Source of the DNA: Methylobacter sp.
GTDB lineage: Bacteria; Pseudomonadota; Gammaproteobacteria; Methylococcales; Methylomonadaceae
Assembly (NCBI GenBank): GCA_030655535.1
Contig: JAURVK010000041.1
Location: forward strand, 1 to 56,358
Length of the DNA: 56,358 bases
Reading direction: 5' to 3'
The position numbers were made by a program, and so were the translations under genes. Shown here in pieces: positions 29,450 to 39,424 of this stretch. Within the stretch, counting starts at the first letter, position 1. The number at the start of each line of letters is the position of its first letter. The notes beneath the pieces were generated by a model. That model saw nothing but the letters and a program-made list of their open reading frames with translations, ran no database searches and was not told the origin of the DNA.

Positions 29450-32400
29450 TTAATTCTTCTGCTGTTTTTCCAACAAATAATCCAACCAAAGATTAGACAG
29501 TTTTTCCTGCACGGTATTTTGTCGCAGCCGTGCATTCAAATGCGGAAAATCGACTTTGTCCAAATCCTGATCCTGGTTGTAGCAGGAATATACAAAGTAT
29601 TCCTTACCGGTATCTGCATCGACATGTTTGCATAAACACTGGGCGCAAATGCCTTTCATCATGCACTGCATCGGCGAGTTGATCGAGCCGATTGCGTGAT
29701 GCGCTTTGTTTAAATAAGGTTTCAACACATCGAAGCGCGCGCTTTTCACCGCCGCCATCATGCGATCCGAGCCGATGACAATTAGATGGTCAATATCGCT
29801 AAGCGAAATAGGTTGTTCGCCCAATTCGCCTTGGGCGTAAGCCAGCATACATTCCAAAATATTACCGACAAAGGTTTTATCCTGCGGGCGGGTCGGAGTA
29901 ATCGCAGTGACGCCTTCGCCTTTATCGACCGACCAGATGATAATATCGGCGGCGGCTTCTACATCCTCGACTTTAAACCGGTCTTGCGCGTATTTGTAAC
30001 CGGCAAAATAAATCACCCGGTTGCCTGCCGCTCTTAATGCTTTGCCGATGGAGAACAGTACCGCGTTGCCCAGTCCGCCGCCGAGCAACAATACGGTTTT
30101 TCCGGTCGGGATGTCGGTCGGCGTACCGGTTACGCCCATGATCACCAGCGGATCGCCGACTTTCCAGGTGGCGCACAGCCGCGATGATGAACCCAATTCC
30201 AGCGCAATCAGCGAAATCGTGCCGTTTTCCTTGTCGACTTCGGCACCGGTCAGCGCTAAACCTTCGGCCGCCAGTACCGTACCTTCGACGACAGGAGCAA
30301 AGGCTTCGTAGTTTTGCACGCGGTAAAACTGTCCGGGATGGAATTTTTCCGCTGCCATCGGCGCTTTTACCACGACTTCGATAATCGTCGGCGTCAGGCG
30401 GTTAATGGCTACGATAGTGGCTTTAAACGCGTCATCCAATCGGGCAAACAAGGCTTTTAATGCCGCATCGCGTTCCGACTGCCCGGCAGGGTTTAACCCG
30501 GCTAATTCCTGTTCAAACAGTTTGACTATGTATGGATAGCCGTTTTTGGCGCTGGCCATGGCTTTAACCACGTTGCCGGCATAAACAGGGTGGTTGTCGC
30601 CGTAGAAGCTGATAAATTTGCCGTCTTTTTGGTAAGACGTCAGCGGCGCAGGTTTACCCAGTTTGGGTAGGGTGTCATCATGCATCGGCACCAATTCGAC
30701 CGAGTCGTTTGTCCATTCAGGCTGATAGCGTTGGAAAAACCATTTGTCCATCACAAACGTGTCGGGATATTCGCTCTGATAAATGGTGTTCGGCGAGGTG
30801 CCTGCGGCAACGTATAAGCTGCGTAACGGAACATTGACTGTTTGTCCCGAGTTGTTCCAGCGACCTTCTTCAAGCGCCAGTTTGTCAAACTCAACCGCGT
30901 TTAAATGGCCGTATTGGTCGGCAAGGGCTGCGACGGGGCTCATGCCTTCGGCCAAGGCGATGCCTTCTTCCAACGCTTTAGCGATTTCTTCGTGGTTTTG
31001 GCGATACGCAGGCGCATCGCTTATGCCTTTACGATAGAACAGCGTGACGCCGCCCCAAGATTCGACTAGCGGTTGGAAATCAGGTAGATCGCCTTCAGCT
31101 TCGGCGCGTTGGCGTTCGGCGGTGATGGCTTTGCCGTGTGCCAGGAATTCATCGAGTATGGCGGTTTCTTCCTGATCGTAACGGCCGCGAACGCTTTGCT
31201 CGCCATATACGTTAACCAGCGTTTGATAGCGATGCAGGGTTTTTTCGACCTGCGCAGGATAATACGCCATCAATTCGGTTGCGGTATCCATCGCGGTCAA
31301 GCCGCCGCCGATAACGCCGGCAGGCAAACGCACCTGCAAGTTCGCCAGCGAAGAAGCCTTGGCCGCTCCCGTCAATTGCAAGGCCATCAGGAAATCCGAA
31401 GCTTTGCGTATGCCGCGCATCAGGTTGTTCTTCATGTCGATAACCGTAGGCTTGCCGGCGCCCGAGGCGATACAGATATGGTCGAAGCCCATGCTCCACG
31501 CGTCTTCAATGGTGATCGTGCCGCCAAAACGCACGCCGCCGTAAGCGCGAAACGCTTCGCGTCTTTGCAGGGTCAGGTAAATGACTTTCAGGAAGTTCTT
31601 GTCCCAGCGTACGGTGATGCCGTATTCGGCCACGCCGCCGAAACCGGCCAAAATGCGTTTGTCCAAATCTTCGTACAGATCTTGAAAATTCTCGATCGGT
31701 AACGGCAGGTTGTCGCTGTCGCCGGTTAATGCCACCGGCAACGGCTCCAGTTTCAAGCCGTCGATACCGGCAACGCTGAAACCTTCGTTCAATAAATAAT
31801 GGCTCATCGTGTAACCGGCGGGGCCTAAGCCCACTACCAGCGCGTTTTTGCCGTTGTAAGGCAGCATGTACGGACGCTTGACGTTTAACGGATTCCAGCG
31901 GGTCAGCAAGCTGTATATCTCAAAGCCGTAGGGCATGAACAACACGTCGGTCAGCACATTGGTTTCAATTTGCGGAATATCGACAGGGTCGGTTTTTTGG
32001 TAGATACAGCCTTTCATGCACTCGTTGCAAATACGATGCCCGGTGCCGGGACACATCGGGTTGTCGATGATAATCATCGCCAACGCGCCGATATTGTCGC
32101 CATTGCGCTTAACCAAGTGCATTTCCGAGATTTTTTCATCCAGCGGGCAGCCGATGGTGGTCACGCCCAATGGATCAACCTTGAAGGTATTGGTTTTTTT
32201 GTTGCGCATGCCTTTGGAGCAGGAATCGGTATCGCGCTCGTGGCAGTAAATGCAGTGATTGACTTCGGACAATACCTGGCGTTGATTAAAACGCGGGTCG
32301 GTTAGCTTGAAACCGTCCCGACGGCGGCGGTGTTCCTGCTCGCCCATCCACGCCTTAAATTCGCCGCGATCGACCAGTTCATGGGCAACCAGATTATCGA

Positions 32401-33151
32401 AATCGCGTTTTTGCGGGAGTTTAAAGCTCGGCCAGTTCGCAACCACATCGTTATCCTGTTGGGCGACAAAACTCCAGCGCTGAACGATGTCCATCAGGCC
32501 GTTGATAAATTCGGCGGGGTCTTGCAGGCTGATGATGTCATTAAATTCTGTCGCCGCGTCTTCGTGAGCGACGAGTTTGGCGCGCAGAGCCTCGGAGACC
32601 CAATCGGCATTTTCGTAATCGCTGTCTTTGCCTTTGGCAATCAGTTTGTAATGGCTGTACAGCAGTCCGATAGCCGCACCGACCCTTGCTACGCGGTGTT
32701 CGGGGTCATCATCCTGATTGGCTTCGGGAAAGCCCGCGTCGATCAGCAGATCAAAACGGTTCAGGATCGCAGGTATGGCCCAATCACCGGCATCCTGGCC
32801 TTTAAAGGTGAAAGCCAGTTTGTCGACCACTTCATTTTTATAGGTAAAAATGCTGTCGATCTCGTCCTTGATGGTTGCGGCCTGAGCCTGATGTTGCTCG
32901 GAAACATTAAAAATCTTGGCAACAAACTGACCGACATAAGGCCCCATGCGTACCAGCAGATCTGAAACAGTCTCAGGTGACAAACCTGCACCCTGATTCT
33001 GGCGGTAAGCCTTGAATTCATTGTGCAGCTCTGAATCATGGCGTTCAACCGACGCATCAAACACCTCCAGCAAATCTTTCAGACGCGCAGAGTCATATAA
33101 ATCGGAGTAGTTAAAGCCGGGGATGCCTAGGGTAAGATTGTGTTGTTCCAT
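29450..33151 (-). CDS. Large multidomain Fe-S/FAD pyridine-nucleotide oxidoreductase
   Basis: The 1,233-residue protein has an unrecognised N-terminal part (about 1-290). An Fe-S region then follows with cysteines at 300, 303, 311, 335, 367, 375, 378 and 382 (CIYCHERDTDSC, MCPGTGHRICNECMKGC). Next comes a GltD-type FAD/NAD(P) domain (GLGPAGYTM, 441-449). The C-terminal FNR/PyrK-like part has LLLGGGLGNAVLFSIG and a final CMMKGICAQCLC cluster. This layout fits a fused glutamate-synthase-small-subunit-like plus dihydroorotate-dehydrogenase-electron-transfer-like enzyme, suited to moving electrons between NAD(P)H, flavin and ferredoxin. The real substrate is unknown. No signal peptide, so cytosolic. 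It is monocistronic. Confidence 0.8.
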   Translation of the reverse strand: MEQHNLTLGIPGFNYSDLYDSARLKDLLEVFDASVERHDSELHNEFKAYRQNQGAGLSPETVSDLLVRMGPYVGQFVAKIFNVSEQHQAQAATIKDEIDSIFTYKNEVVDKLAFTFKGQDAGDWAIPAILNRFDLLIDAGFPEANQDDDPEHRVARVGAAIGLLYSHYKLIAKGKDSDYENADWVSEALRAKLVAHEDAATEFNDIISLQDPAEFINGLMDIVQRWSFVAQQDNDVVANWPSFKLPQKRDFDNLVAHELVDRGEFKAWMGEQEHRRRRDGFKLTDPRFNQRQVLSEVNHCIYCHERDTDSCSKGMRNKKTNTFKVDPLGVTTIGCPLDEKISEMHLVKRNGDNIGALAMIIIDNPMCPGTGHRICNECMKGCIYQKTDPVDIPQIETNVLTDVLFMPYGFEIYSLLTRWNPLNVKRPYMLPYNGKNALVVGLGPAGYTMSHYLLNEGFSVAGIDGLKLEPLPVALTGDSDNLPLPIENFQDLYEDLDKRILAGFGGVAEYGITVRWDKNFLKVIYLTLQRREAFRAYGGVRFGGTITIEDAWSMGFDHICIASGAGKPTVIDMKNNLMRGIRKASDFLMALQLTGAAKASSLANLQVRLPAGVIGGGLTAMDTATELMAYYPAQVEKTLHRYQTLVNVYGEQSVRGRYDQEETAILDEFLAHGKAITAERQRAEAEGDLPDFQPLVESWGGVTLFYRKGISDAPAYRQNHEEIAKALEEGIALAEGMSPVAALADQYGHLNAVEFDKLALEEGRWNNSGQTVNVPLRSLYVAAGTSPNTIYQSEYPDTFVMDKWFFQRYQPEWTNDSVELVPMHDDTLPKLGKPAPLTSYQKDGKFISFYGDNHPVYAGNVVKAMASAKNGYPYIVKLFEQELAGLNPAGQSERDAALKALFARLDDAFKATIVAINRLTPTIIEVVVKAPMAAEKFHPGQFYRVQNYEAFAPVVEGTVLAAEGLALTGAEVDKENGTISLIALELGSSSRLCATWKVGDPLVIMGVTGTPTDIPTGKTVLLLGGGLGNAVLFSIGKALRAAGNRVIYFAGYKYAQDRFKVEDVEAAADIIIWSVDKGEGVTAITPTRPQDKTFVGNILECMLAYAQGELGEQPISLSDIDHLIVIGSDRMMAAVKSARFDVLKPYLNKAHHAIGSINSPMQCMMKGICAQCLCKHVDADTGKEYFVYSCYNQDQDLDKVDFPHLNARLRQNTVQEKLSNLWLDYLLEKQQKN

Positions 33152-33355
33152 AGTTCTCGTGATTGATGAGTTCGATTGTTCATACAGCCGGCATAAAAAA
33201 ACAGGCTTTATCTGTGCTTAAAAGGTTACCGACAAATTCGTCTGGCTCGAAGGGTGAAATACAAGGACGTATTGCATAAAAGACAAAATTTAACCGGGTA
33301 TTGTAAGTAGATATGACTTTGTTTGCCACCGATAATCTTTGTTACACCTGACTAT

Positions 33356-34243
33356 TCAGACATAGGTCGTCGGCATTTTTTCTCTAAGCTTTAAAAATCG
33401 TTGATACCGGGTCATCGAAATATCGCCGTTTTCGGCAGCCGGACGCACTGCGCAACCCTTGTCAACCAGATGACGGCAGTTCTTAAACTGGCATTGCTCA
33501 ATCAACGGCTGAAATTCACGGTAACCGTAAGCCAATTGTTGTTCGGATAGACCGGCCAGTCCGAAAATGGCAACGCCGGGGCTGTCGATCAAATCGCCGC
33601 CTTGGGCCATGTGATACAGCGTTGCAGCGGTGGTGGTATGCCTTCCGTGTTTGGTGATTGCCGAGACGGTGTTGGTTTTCAGCTCCTTGTCGGGAATGAT
33701 CGCATTGGTTAACGATGATTTGCCGACGCCGGATTGCCCCGCTAAAATACTGACCTGATCTTTTAAAGCCAGTTTGAGTTCATCCAGACCCGACGCCGCT
33801 GCGGCGCTGACCCGGTACAGCGCATAGCCCAGGTTGGTATAATCCAGCAGTTCTTGTTCAATGTCTGCCGATTGCGGCAGATCGGTTTTATTCAACACCA
33901 GCGCCGCATCGATATTGCGATTTTCGCAAATAGCCAGATACTGGTCTATCAGCAAAAAATCGCAAAAAGGCTCGATGGCAAAGACCACAAACACGGTATC
34001 GATATTGGCGGCAACCGGGCGGGTCTTACCGTTTCTGGACGGGCGCATCAATAACGAACGCCTGGGCAGAATTTCTTCTATACGGCCTTGGTCGGGAGAG
34101 GATTGCGTCCATAAAACCCTATCGCCCACGGCGACGGTTTCAAGCTTCCTCAGGGTTTGGCACAGCACAATTTTATTGTCATGTTCAACCGCAATACCCT
34201 GACCTAAATGGGAGATAACCAGGCCTTCAATTAACTCAGACAC
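33356..34243 (-). CDS. rsgA: Small ribosomal subunit biogenesis GTPase RsgA
   Basis: The 295-residue circularly permuted GTPase helps 30S maturation. The order of G motifs is permuted as expected: G4 LNKTD at 117-121 comes before G1 GQSGVGKSS at 169-177 and G3 DSPG (218-221). The N-terminal OB domain and the zinc finger at the C-terminus (CQFKNCRHLVDKGCAV) are present. It overlaps the M48 protease gene by 8 bp, implying coupling. Its partner orn lies upstream in opposite direction, a common neighbourhood. Confidence 0.96.
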   Translation of the reverse strand: MSELIEGLVISHLGQGIAVEHDNKIVLCQTLRKLETVAVGDRVLWTQSSPDQGRIEEILPRRSLLMRPSRNGKTRPVAANIDTVFVVFAIEPFCDFLLIDQYLAICENRNIDAALVLNKTDLPQSADIEQELLDYTNLGYALYRVSAAAASGLDELKLALKDQVSILAGQSGVGKSSLTNAIIPDKELKTNTVSAITKHGRHTTTAATLYHMAQGGDLIDSPGVAIFGLAGLSEQQLAYGYREFQPLIEQCQFKNCRHLVDKGCAVRPAAENGDISMTRYQRFLKLREKMPTTYV

Positions 34244-35483
34244 GTATTTTGGATTCTAAATTGGCAATACGGATAGCCGCCGGCGGGTGGCTGTAATGGA
34301 ACGCTGAATACAAAGGATCAGGCGTCAAGGTGCTGGCGTTTTCTTCATACAACTTAACCAGCGAGCTGATCAGTTTTTCGGCCTTGGCGTGGCTGGAGGC
34401 AAAATCATCGGCCTCGAACTCGAATTTACGTTGAAAATAGGCGCCGATCGGCTGCATAAAAAAGGTAAACGACGATGACACCAGCATGAATAATAACAGG
34501 GCGGCGGCATGCGACGGCTGTGCTACGCCCAGTCCGTTGTAGAACCATGGCTGATCGATCAGCCAACCTAAAATCGCAAAACTGATCAGGCTCATAATCG
34601 CGGTGGCAACCATCATCTTGATCGTGTGTTTGCGTTGGAAATGTCCCAGTTCGTGCGCCAATATCGCTTCCAGTTCTTCATCGTCTAAAGAGCTGACCAA
34701 GGTGTCGTAAAATACGATGCGCTTGTTGTTGCCAAGACCGGTGAAATAAGCGTTGCCGTGGCCCGAGCGCTTGGAGCCGTCCATGATGAAGATGCCGTTG
34801 CTGTTAAAGCCGCAACGGGCAAGCAAGCCCGAAATCCGCTCTTTTAACGAGCCTTCTTCCATCGGGGTGAATTTATTGAATAACGGTGCGATCACGGTAG
34901 GGGACAGCCAGCTCATCAGCAGCGAAAAGCTGATCAGTATGCCCCAAGCCCATAACCACCACAACGAACCGATGCCGTCCATGACCCACAGGATTAAAGC
35001 CAGTAACGGCATGCCGATAGCGGCGACTAGGGCCAATTGCAACAGTTGATCCTTGAGGAAGCGTTGCGGGGTGCTTTTGTTGAAACCGAATTTTTCTTCA
35101 ATCACAAAGGTTTGGTAGATGCTGGTGGGGATTTCAACCAAGGTCATAAATAGAAAAACGCTGGCTACTGCGGCCAATCCGGCCAGCAAGGGGTTTGCAA
35201 TCGAGGATGCCCAAAATTCGAAAGCCGAATTAATGCCGCCGCCGAGGGTCAGCAGCAACAGAAAGATAACGCCGACGATGCTGTCTATATTGCCCAACTT
35301 GCTTTTTTCCAGCGTGTAGTCGGCCGCTTTTTGGTGAGCTTCCAGCGAGACTGTGTTTTTAAAGGCTTCAGGCACGGCAAAGCGGTGCTTGGCAACGTAA
35401 GCGGCGTGCCGTTTAGCCAACCAAAACTGCACTGAAAAAGAAAGGGTTAGTGCGATTAAAAAGACGATGGTAAAGCTATTCAT
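34236..35483 (-). CDS. M48 family membrane zinc protease (Ste24/CAAX prenyl protease 1 type)
   Basis: The 415-residue integral membrane protease has several hydrophobic segments, a Ste24-like N-terminal region, the zinc site AHELGHFQRKH near residue 277 and a downstream FEFEADDFA that supplies the third ligand near residue 353. Eukaryotic homologues cleave CAAX proteins. Bacterial ones are thought to act in membrane quality control. It overlaps rsgA and diverges from orn. Confidence 0.92.
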   Translation of the reverse strand: MNSFTIVFLIALTLSFSVQFWLAKRHAAYVAKHRFAVPEAFKNTVSLEAHQKAADYTLEKSKLGNIDSIVGVIFLLLLTLGGGINSAFEFWASSIANPLLAGLAAVASVFLFMTLVEIPTSIYQTFVIEEKFGFNKSTPQRFLKDQLLQLALVAAIGMPLLALILWVMDGIGSLWWLWAWGILISFSLLMSWLSPTVIAPLFNKFTPMEEGSLKERISGLLARCGFNSNGIFIMDGSKRSGHGNAYFTGLGNNKRIVFYDTLVSSLDDEELEAILAHELGHFQRKHTIKMMVATAIMSLISFAILGWLIDQPWFYNGLGVAQPSHAAALLLFMLVSSSFTFFMQPIGAYFQRKFEFEADDFASSHAKAEKLISSLVKLYEENASTLTPDPLYSAFHYSHPPAAIRIANLESKIRV

Positions 35484-35572
35484 AAGCGGAATTTCTTCAA
35501 AGTTTAAGAGTTAGACGTACAGATTAGCCAATGCTACACTAACCGCCCCCTTCTATACAACGGAATCAATAA

Positions 35573-36157
35573 ATGGCGCAGGACTCCACGCATCTTATCT
35601 GGATAGATCTTGAAATGACCGGACTCGATCCGGACAGCGATTCGATTATCGAGATTGCTACGATTGTTACCGACAATAATTTGAATATTCTGGCTCAAGG
35701 CCCGGTGCTGGCCGTGCATCAGTCCGATGCGGCATTGGCGGCAATGGACGAGTGGAATCACCACCACCACGGGCAATCCGGCTTGATCGAGCGCGTCAAG
35801 GCTTCCGCTATCGATACGGCGGAAGCCGAACGCCAAACGCTAGCATTTTTAAAGCAGTGGGTGCCGGAAAATACCTCGCCGATCTGCGGCAACAGTATCG
35901 GTCAGGACAGGCGCTTTTTGTACCGCTATATGCCCAAGCTGGAAGCGTATTTTCATTATCGTAATATCGATGTGTCAACGCTAAAAGAGTTGGCGGCCAG
36001 ATGGGCGCCCGAAGTCAAAGAAGGCTTTAAAAAACAGTCCACGCATCAGGCTTTGGCCGATATTATCGAATCAATTGAAGAGCTGCGTTATTACCGCGAG
36101 CACTTCATCAAATTTCCTTGGCAGCCTGAAAGCTCTTCCTTCAAGGAGATTATTTAA
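35573..36157 (+). CDS. orn: Oligoribonuclease
   Basis: The 194-residue DEDDh 3'-5' exonuclease degrades RNA oligonucleotides of two to five bases, including pGpG from c-di-GMP. Catalytic motifs: [13 protein letters not shown] (exo I), [16 protein letters not shown] (exo II), and [12 protein letters not shown] (exo III with His and Asp). It diverges from the M48 protease gene; the rsgA/orn neighbourhood is conserved. Confidence 0.97.
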   Translation: MAQDSTHLIWIDLEMTGLDPDSDSIIEIATIVTDNNLNILAQGPVLAVHQSDAALAAMDEWNHHHHGQSGLIERVKASAIDTAEAERQTLAFLKQWVPENTSPICGNSIGQDRRFLYRYMPKLEAYFHYRNIDVSTLKELAARWAPEVKEGFKKQSTHQALADIIESIEELRYYREHFIKFPWQPESSSFKEII

Positions 36158-36301
36158 GTTTGACAGCGATGCACCCGCATCGTGATCCTTTTTAGTAACG
36201 GCCTCGTTCACTGGGAGGCTCAATCCATCGACCTCTATCCGTCGGATGGTGTCACTCGATGGATGAGGTCGGGTGTGGATTGAAATATCAAATTCTAATT
36301 T

Positions 36302-37009
36302 ATGAATCAAATTCTTGCAATTGCGCTGGGCGGGTCATTCGGCGCGGTGGTGCGCTTTCTGGTGTCGTCGGGTGTTGCTCAATGGCTGGGGCGCGGATTT
36401 CCTTACGGCACCTTAGTGGTCAATGTGATTGGTTCGTTTATGATCGGCTTGCTGGCCGAAACGCTGATTCTGCAGCGCGTCACTATCACATTCGAATACA
36501 GGGCGGCTCTTTTAGTCGGTTTTTTAGGTTCGCTGACAACCTTCTCGACGTTTTCGCTGGATACTTTTTATTTGATCGAGCAGGGTAATTTAACCAAAGC
36601 GGCGGTGAATATATTCGCCAGCATTACGACCTGTGTCTTTGCCGTCTGGATCGGCTTGCTGTGCGGCAGAGGCCTGTTTTATTATTCGGACGGCGTTATT
36701 CAGTGGTCGGGCGGCGTAATCCCTTATGCGTTGATGAGCATTAACGCGATAGGCGCTTTTTTGATCAGCATCATAGCGACTATTTTATTGCAGAAAGTGG
36801 CATTGTCCGAGGAATACCGTGTGGTACTGACGGTGGTCATGGTCGGTGTTTTTCTGACCCTGTCCGGTTTATATTTACTGTTGTATTTGGTAGAGCATGG
36901 CTATTCATTTGATACCAATTTAAACTTAATGCTGGGTACATTTGTCGGCAATGGATTGATTTGTATCTTGGTGATTTGGATGGGCTTGCTGGTGGGCAGG
37001 CAGATATAA
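36302..37009 (+). CDS. Fused, pseudo-duplicated CrcB/Fluc-like fluoride channel
   Basis: The 235-residue membrane protein is about twice the CrcB length. Residues 1-128 form an ordinary CrcB unit (GGSFGAVVRF, PYGTLVVNVIGS with N41, Phe box TTFSTF at 79-84). Residues 138-235 realign to the same unit from its second helix on (VIPYALMSINAIGA with N148, EEYR, GNGLI, WMGLLVGR), but the first helix is missing and the Phe box is replaced by VFLTLSGL. That gives four plus three helices, so the second half should lie inverted to the first, as Fluc dimers need. No fluoride riboswitch was recognised upstream. Function as a fluoride exporter is inferred from the N-terminal half. Confidence 0.85.
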   Translation: MNQILAIALGGSFGAVVRFLVSSGVAQWLGRGFPYGTLVVNVIGSFMIGLLAETLILQRVTITFEYRAALLVGFLGSLTTFSTFSLDTFYLIEQGNLTKAAVNIFASITTCVFAVWIGLLCGRGLFYYSDGVIQWSGGVIPYALMSINAIGAFLISIIATILLQKVALSEEYRVVLTVVMVGVFLTLSGLYLLLYLVEHGYSFDTNLNLMLGTFVGNGLICILVIWMGLLVGRQI

Positions 37010-37066
37010 GAGGTTCAAGGTTCAAGGTGAAAAAAACATAACCCTTAAACCTTGAATACTGCCCCT
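37010..37066. repeat. TTCAAGG heptad hairpin after the CrcB-like gene
   Basis: GAGGTTCAAGGTTCAAGG faces CCTTAAACCTTGAA, forming an imperfect hairpin just after the stop codon. The same heptad occurs at the lpxH start (13598-13640). Confidence 0.6.
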
Positions 37067-37077
37067 CATAATTTATC

Positions 37078-37131
37078 GTTCCCACGCTCCAGCGTGGGAA
37101 TGCAGTCTGCGCCGCTCCAGCGGTGCGGAGA
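37078..37131. repeat. GTTCCCACGC REP hairpins upstream of serS
   Basis: CGTTCCCACGCTCCAGCGTG is a hairpin with a CC-type loop, followed by a second GCGCCGCTCCAGCGGTGCGG hairpin. A related GTTCCCACGC hairpin is at 41801-41824 and a third in 54580-54761. Confidence 0.7.
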
Positions 37132-37159
37132 AACAACTACACATTTTTATTAAAGGTAA

Positions 37160-38443
<1,284 letters not shown>

Positions 38444-38453
38444 TTTTTTATCG

Positions 38454-39011
38454 TCAACGCAACTGCTTTCCGCTGACCGCATTATAAATAGCGGTTTCCT
38501 GTTCAAGTTCGCCGACTTTGCCGTGAACGATAAAAATATCGGCATCGGCAAAGGTTTTTAACAGTTTTCTCGATTCTTTGATGGCGGGCCGGGTTGTGGG
38601 ATTGGCGCTGGTGGAGACTAACGGGCTGCCGAATTGGGCGCATAAATCGCGGGCTATCGGGTGATCGGTTACTCTGACGGCCAGGGATTGATGTTCGCCG
38701 GTCAGCCATTTCGGTACCCAGGGCTGAGCTGGAATAACCCAGGTGACAGGGCCGGGCCAGGAGGGGGTTATGCGATCGATGATAGTTTGATCTAAAACGA
38801 GGTAGGGGCGCAGTTGCGTTAGGGATGAGGCAATAAGTATCAGGCCTTTTTCTATCGGGCGCTGTTTGATGTCGAGCAGGGTCATCACTGCAGCTTCGTT
38901 GAGCGGGTCGCAGCCTAAGCCGTAGACGGCTTCTGTTGGGTAAGCAATCACCGCTCCGGCTTTGATATGGCGGACGGCGATTCTTATTTTAAAGGAGGAG
39001 TGATAGGGCAT
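38454..39011 (-). CDS. tsaC: Threonylcarbamoyl-AMP synthase (TsaC/YrdC type)
   Basis: From ATG 39011 this gives 186 residues, near E. coli TsaC (190). It makes threonylcarbamoyl-AMP from Thr, bicarbonate and ATP for t6A37 modification of tRNAs reading ANN codons. YrdC motifs: GAVIAYPTEAVYGLGCDPLN, KQRP, SLAVRV, and the Ser/Thr motif STSANPTTRPA. The frame extends to 39188, but that extension is the translation of a repeat element and I leave it out. The ribosome site before 39011 is weak, so the start is less sure than the gene. It faces serS, 10 bp from its stop. Confidence 0.93.
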   Translation of the reverse strand: MPYHSSFKIRIAVRHIKAGAVIAYPTEAVYGLGCDPLNEAAVMTLLDIKQRPIEKGLILIASSLTQLRPYLVLDQTIIDRITPSWPGPVTWVIPAQPWVPKWLTGEHQSLAVRVTDHPIARDLCAQFGSPLVSTSANPTTRPAIKESRKLLKTFADADIFIVHGKVGELEQETAIYNAVSGKQLR

Positions 39012-39070
39012 TTTTAAGTTTATGGAGGCTAAGTCACTTCTTCTTTTGAGGTGTAGGTTTTTGCGAAATA

Positions 39071-39256
39071 CGTCATCCCGGCAGGGAATGCCGGGATCCA
39101 CGACTGCATGGATGCAGGAGGTAGAGCAACGCAGGAGCAGTTGCCGAGAAGCCATGGATGGCAACGTCAGATCGTGCTTTAGCCACATAAAACTACTTTT
39201 GGTCTATTTTTAACATCCCTGTGTTCTGGATTCCGGCAATCCCTGCCGGAATGACG
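39071..39256. mobile_element. MITE-like element with self-palindromic ends
   Basis: A 29-bp terminal inverted repeat, CGTCATCCCGGCAGGGAATG plus CCGGGATCC on the left and its reverse complement with three mismatches on the right (39228-39256), encloses about 128 bp with no gene. Each arm contains its own stem (CCCGGCA/TGCCGGG on the left, TCCGGCA/TGCCGGA on the right). It lies in the 402-bp gap (39012-39413) between tsaC and topA. No transposase nearby, so it would be moved in trans. Confidence 0.6.
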
Positions 39257-39314
39257 GCGGTTTGGTTGAACCAGTTCCCAAGCTGAAGGCGAATAAATTT
39301 GCCTCTACACAGCA

Positions 39315-39424
39315 CTAGTACTCAGTCAACTTTATTCTGACGGTTACGCAACTGGATGTGGGGGCGACTAAAGCCGCCCCCACAGTTACAGGAATCCGTC
39401 ATTTCTAAATTGACTAAGTACTAG
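39315..39424. repeat. 110-bp nested palindrome overlapping the topA stop
   Basis: Outer arms CTAGTACTCAGTCAA (39315-39329) and TTGACTAAGTACTAG (39410-39424) differ at one position. Inside lie TGACGG/CCGTCA and the GTGGGGGCGAC...GCCGCCCCCAC hairpin. The topA stop codon (39414-39416) lies in the right arm, so topA's last codons come from the repeat. Confidence 0.75.

Noticed and set aside
36158..36301. Possible fluoride (crcB) riboswitch upstream of the CrcB-like gene
   Set aside because: The conserved fluoride-aptamer strings (GATGGCGTTC-type segment and the CTGATGAC-type 3' part) are not present in order; only unrelated short hairpins (for example CCATCGAC...GTCGGATGG) are seen.
39012..39188. 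N-terminal extension of tsaC by 59 residues
   Set aside because: The extension is the translation of the MITE-like repeat, and TsaC proteins are about 190 residues.
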